Of a stretch of DNA of 64,000 nt, positions 61,457 to 64,000 are shown piece after piece. The stretch lies in assembly GCA_016987375.1 (NCBI GenBank), contig PJRA01000473.1:1353735-1417734 (forward strand), given 5' to 3'. Position numbers and translations under genes: made by a program. The first letter of the stretch is position 1. Each line of letters opens with the position of its first letter. Source of the DNA: Brachionus koreanus. Its lineage: Eukaryota; Rotifera; Eurotatoria; Ploima; Brachionidae. Under the pieces are notes generated by a model, which was given only the letters and a program-made list of their open reading frames with translations, did not search any database and was not told the DNA's origin.

Positions 61457-62733
61457 CTAGCTCGACTCAATAATTTCACTTTCATACGTCAACCTTGCTT
61501 TCTTCACCTCACTTTTGACTTGTCTTGAAATCGAATTGAATTTCATTGATTGTTTATCATTTGGCCTCACTCTTGAACGAATATGCAGCTTGAACTTGAG
61601 CCTTATTAATTTCTTTATTTCTTTGTTGAACCATTTTGGGTTTTTTCGTTTTGATATGTTCTCTGTCGAGATTATGCTAACAGGTACATAGCTAGTTATC
61701 GCTTCATTGTATATGGTCACAAACTGCTCAAACATTGTATTTACATCAACTGTTTCTTCTAAACCACCTTTTTCAAACAAGAATTTGCTGAGCCCTGTAT
61801 AGTCACCTTTCTTCCGAAACTTTTTCAAGATTGATAATCGAGAAATCCCAGTGTAAAACCGAATGTAACCTATTTTTTGACGTTAAACCTAGCGGTGCTC
61901 CTACATGTACCATATCAATGCAACTCGAGTCGCAAGTTATTACAAGATCTAACATATTATCACCAAATGTTGGTTCAGTAACATGTTGCGCCAAAAAGCC
62001 CTCCTCTAGCACTCCAATGAACTTCGAACTAGACGAACCAGCTCCACAGCTACCATTAACAATACCATGCATATTTTCCCATTTGTTACTTGGAAAATTG
62101 AAGTCACCAGCAATCAAAAGCTTTGAGACGATACTATTTGTAATGTTTGATTTAGCTTTCGTAATTTATGTACATATTTTATCAACTGTTTCGAAACACG
62201 AACGAGGCGGTCTATACACACATCCTACTAGCAACGACTCTTTGGCCACCACCACTTTGCACCAAATTTGTTCAACATCCCCTGCACAAACTCGTCATCT
62301 AATACCTCAAACGACTACAAGTACTCTCTAACGTAAATCGCCACACCACCACCAACTACTTTTTCTCTATTTTTACCGAAAAACGTATAATTTGGCATAT
62401 TTCTAATTGAATATACATTAAACCAAGTATTCTCGTCACCAATACTAAATGTGGAAACTCATAAGTCTTGACAAGCGCGATGAATTCATCCCATTTGTTG
62501 ACCAAAGACGTAGCATTCATATACATAAACTTCAACTCGAATACGCCAATATTGTTCTTGCCACTGAAATTTTTATTGTAATTATACTTATTGTGATGAA
62601 AGCGTCCTTCTGGTGTTTCTGTCGATACGGCAGAGCTTACCATATCTGATACCCCAGAAATATTCCTTACCCTCACTAGTTTTTCCAAATTTATGCCTCC
62701 CATCGCTAAATTCCAATTTGCCGTTCTCTGCAT
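61457..62733 (-). pseudogene. LINE endonuclease region, broken into three frames
   Basis: Pieces at 62733-62356, 62117-61803 and 61828-61457 are successive parts of one endonuclease-to-RT linker. The first holds MNATSLVNKWDEF, the usual start of the endonuclease fold; the second MIAGDFNFP and MLDLVIT; the third the linker helix before the RT. The second and third overlap in different frames. The His of the usual SDH box is not in place. Confidence 0.75.
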
Positions 62734-63446
62734 TTCGCCTTCTTCTCAATTCTCTTTCAATTTCCATTTCATTAATGGTCAAATGTGGATTTATAAACTC
62801 TACCATAATCATTGCTATTTTTTTAATTTTTTGCCGACACAAGTACTTTGTCTCTAGTTTCTTTGTTACACAATTCTACCACCAGTGGAGGCGGTTTATT
62901 CACGCCGCTTTGATTCGTTTGCTTGGAAAGACGATAACTCTTCTTGACCTTTTCACTAGCATTTTGCACCTCTATTTCTTCCAAAATCTTCATTGCTTCT
63001 AATTTATCATCTTCATTCCGATCTTCTCCATCATCATTTCTTGACATCGCCAAACCACTAATCACAACATTATTTATTTTATTATTTCTCGATTTTGACT
63101 CCTCTATTATTTTTTCAACTAGCATAATTTCATCATGCGAGCTCTTTTGCCTCTTACTCCCTTCTAAGAAGCTGTTCCATACTTGTGCCGCTTGTTCTGG
63201 ACTTGAAGATGCACTAGTCCGACCAGGCGATGCTTCAAGTGCCGCTACTCGCTCTTTAAGAGCTTTATTTTCATCAACCAATTTCTTGATCACTACCGAT
63301 ATTGTTCTTAACCATTCATTATGTTTTTTGCTTGCCTCCGAAAGATTGCCCTGTCCCATCGAGGGCCAAATGTGCACCAAATTGAACGGACTCATGTCCA
63401 TATTGAACACGCCATGATCCGAATCATCCCCCATGTTCTCTTGCAT
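62588..63446 (-). pseudogene. LINE ORF1-type protein
   Basis: Two overlapping frames (63446-62823 and 62842-62588) form one ORF1 protein of about 280 residues. It has a coiled coil near residues 50-75, NKINNVVISGL as the first strand of an RRM-like fold, and NPHLTINEMEIERELRRRR, the C-terminal domain signature of LINE ORF1 proteins. A frame change at about 62830 separates the parts. It would act as an RNA-binding chaperone in an active copy. Confidence 0.7.
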
Positions 63447-64000
63447 GTACTCGTATTAGATATTATTTTATAACTCAAAACTGTAAACTGTTTTTTTTAT
63501 AAATAGCTTTCACAGTTTTTATGGTCCAAGTTAAATTATTTTTTTTATAAGATATAGTCCACCGTATACAATCCATCAATAGGATTAAATTAGATATAAT
63601 TTAATAGGATCATCTGTAAAAAAAAGCCTTCACGTGTCGCTCAATTGAACATTTAATATATGTGCAGGAATTAATCAATCCGAGTTTTTTTCAATCACCT
63701 GGCTTACCCAAACAAAAACTATACCAATTTAAAAAACTTACTTTCATTAATAATTAGGGAAATTGTACATCAAACCGATTTCGACGTTGAGTAAATGTAA
63801 ACAAAGTTTAGGGAAATTTATAACTCAAAAACGAAAGAGTTCTTTCTTGAAGCCAAATTTAAAGATAACTCCAAACAAGTAACATGGTAGCAAGCTATTA
63901 ACTTGAACATATGAAAAATTAAAAACCAACTCAAAGCAAGTCTACTCGTATATAAACAACCAGAAGATAACGAGAACCGAAATACAATCAATTGAGCTTG
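63447..64000. other. Region upstream of the LINE
   Basis: It may include the LINE 5' UTR; the boundary is not visible. Two short similar strings (TAGGGAAATT followed by GTACATCAAA or TATAACTCAAA) occur at about 63757 and 63810. No gene is supported up to the window end. Confidence 0.35.

Larger units (their letters stand above)
60010..63446 (-). mobile_element. Degenerate CR1-type non-LTR retrotransposon (LINE)
   Basis: All parts of a LINE lie in order on the minus strand. An ORF1-type protein (63446-62588, one frame change) has a coiled coil (VIKKLVDENKALKERVAALE) and an RRM-like part. An apurinic endonuclease (about 62560-61800) has GDFNFP and DLVIT but a damaged SDH box. A reverse transcriptase (about 61400-60150) has NYKHVSLTSV, GVPQGSVLGPLLF and FADD. 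The thumb continues to about 60150 (NRVV...NELPPEA). The 3' UTR ends at a TTA tandem run near 60010-60042, as CR1 elements do. Several frameshifts and stops mean the copy is inactive. GC content is well above the surroundings. Confidence 0.88.

Noticed and set aside
62613..63417. Plus-strand open frames across the LINE (62613-63002, 62944-63417, 61831-62331)
   Set aside because: They are antisense to the LINE ORF1 and endonuclease regions, which carry the recognisable domains.

Overview
This is a very AT-rich window of animal nuclear DNA. It has spliceosomal introns, most of them 45-70 bases long with GT-AG ends, long AT-rich intergenic spacers, and metazoan-only genes (Axin, STIM, a PAR bZIP factor, a GPR155-type cholesterol sensor, a SETDB1-type methyltransferase). 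Compact introns plus low GC would fit a small invertebrate such as a monogonont rotifer. That assignment is inference; no rRNA or mitochondrial marker is present to confirm it.

Layout. 1-1.1 kb is transposon debris: a piggyBac-like MITE with TTAA at both ends and a Mutator-like transposase fragment. At 3.5-4.9 kb (minus) is an egghead/BRE-3 glycolipid mannosyltransferase. At 8.1-10.1 kb (minus) is an intact transposase-like ORF. At 13.1-14.7 kb (minus) is a short Axin, followed at 15.4-23.7 kb (minus) by a many-exon CEP290. A Rab33-type GTPase lies head-to-head with CEP290 at 24.4-25.2 kb. The stretch 25.4-27.6 kb is a repeat island: direct repeats, a decayed reverse transcriptase, and a fold-back element with 73-base inverted repeats, a 9-base target duplication and an assembly gap. 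At 27.9-29.1 kb (minus) is a second egghead-like ORF that has lost its catalytic motifs.

From 31.5 to 34.3 kb (plus) is a one-exon LRR-Ig receptor. A tiny NDUFV3 gene (35.4-35.7 kb, plus) faces GPR155/LYCHOS (36.2-38.9 kb, minus). A secreted EGF/ShKT protein (40.2-41.7 kb, minus), a rabphilin/Noc2-type Rab effector without C2 domains (44.1-46.5 kb, plus), a WBP4/FBP21 homologue without WW domains (46.6-47.8 kb, minus), a short STIM (48.1-49.8 kb, minus), SETDB1 (51.3-56.6 kb, plus, with a MITE in its intron) and a PAR bZIP gene with two alternative first exons (57.5-59.7 kb, plus) follow. A degenerate CR1-type LINE (60.0-63.45 kb, minus) closes the window.

The genes do not form a pathway; this is ordinary animal gene order. 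The most notable theme is reduction: Axin, CEP290, STIM, WBP4 and the rabphilin-like gene each keep their diagnostic core but lack terminal regions or domains present in vertebrate relatives. I found no evidence for a wholly new multi-gene system. The best leads are the catalytically stripped egghead paralogue, the WW-less WBP4, the minimal STIM, the alternative bZIP exons and the intact orphan transposase. Exon joins were worked out by hand from reading phase and GT-AG signals and have not been checked against transcripts.
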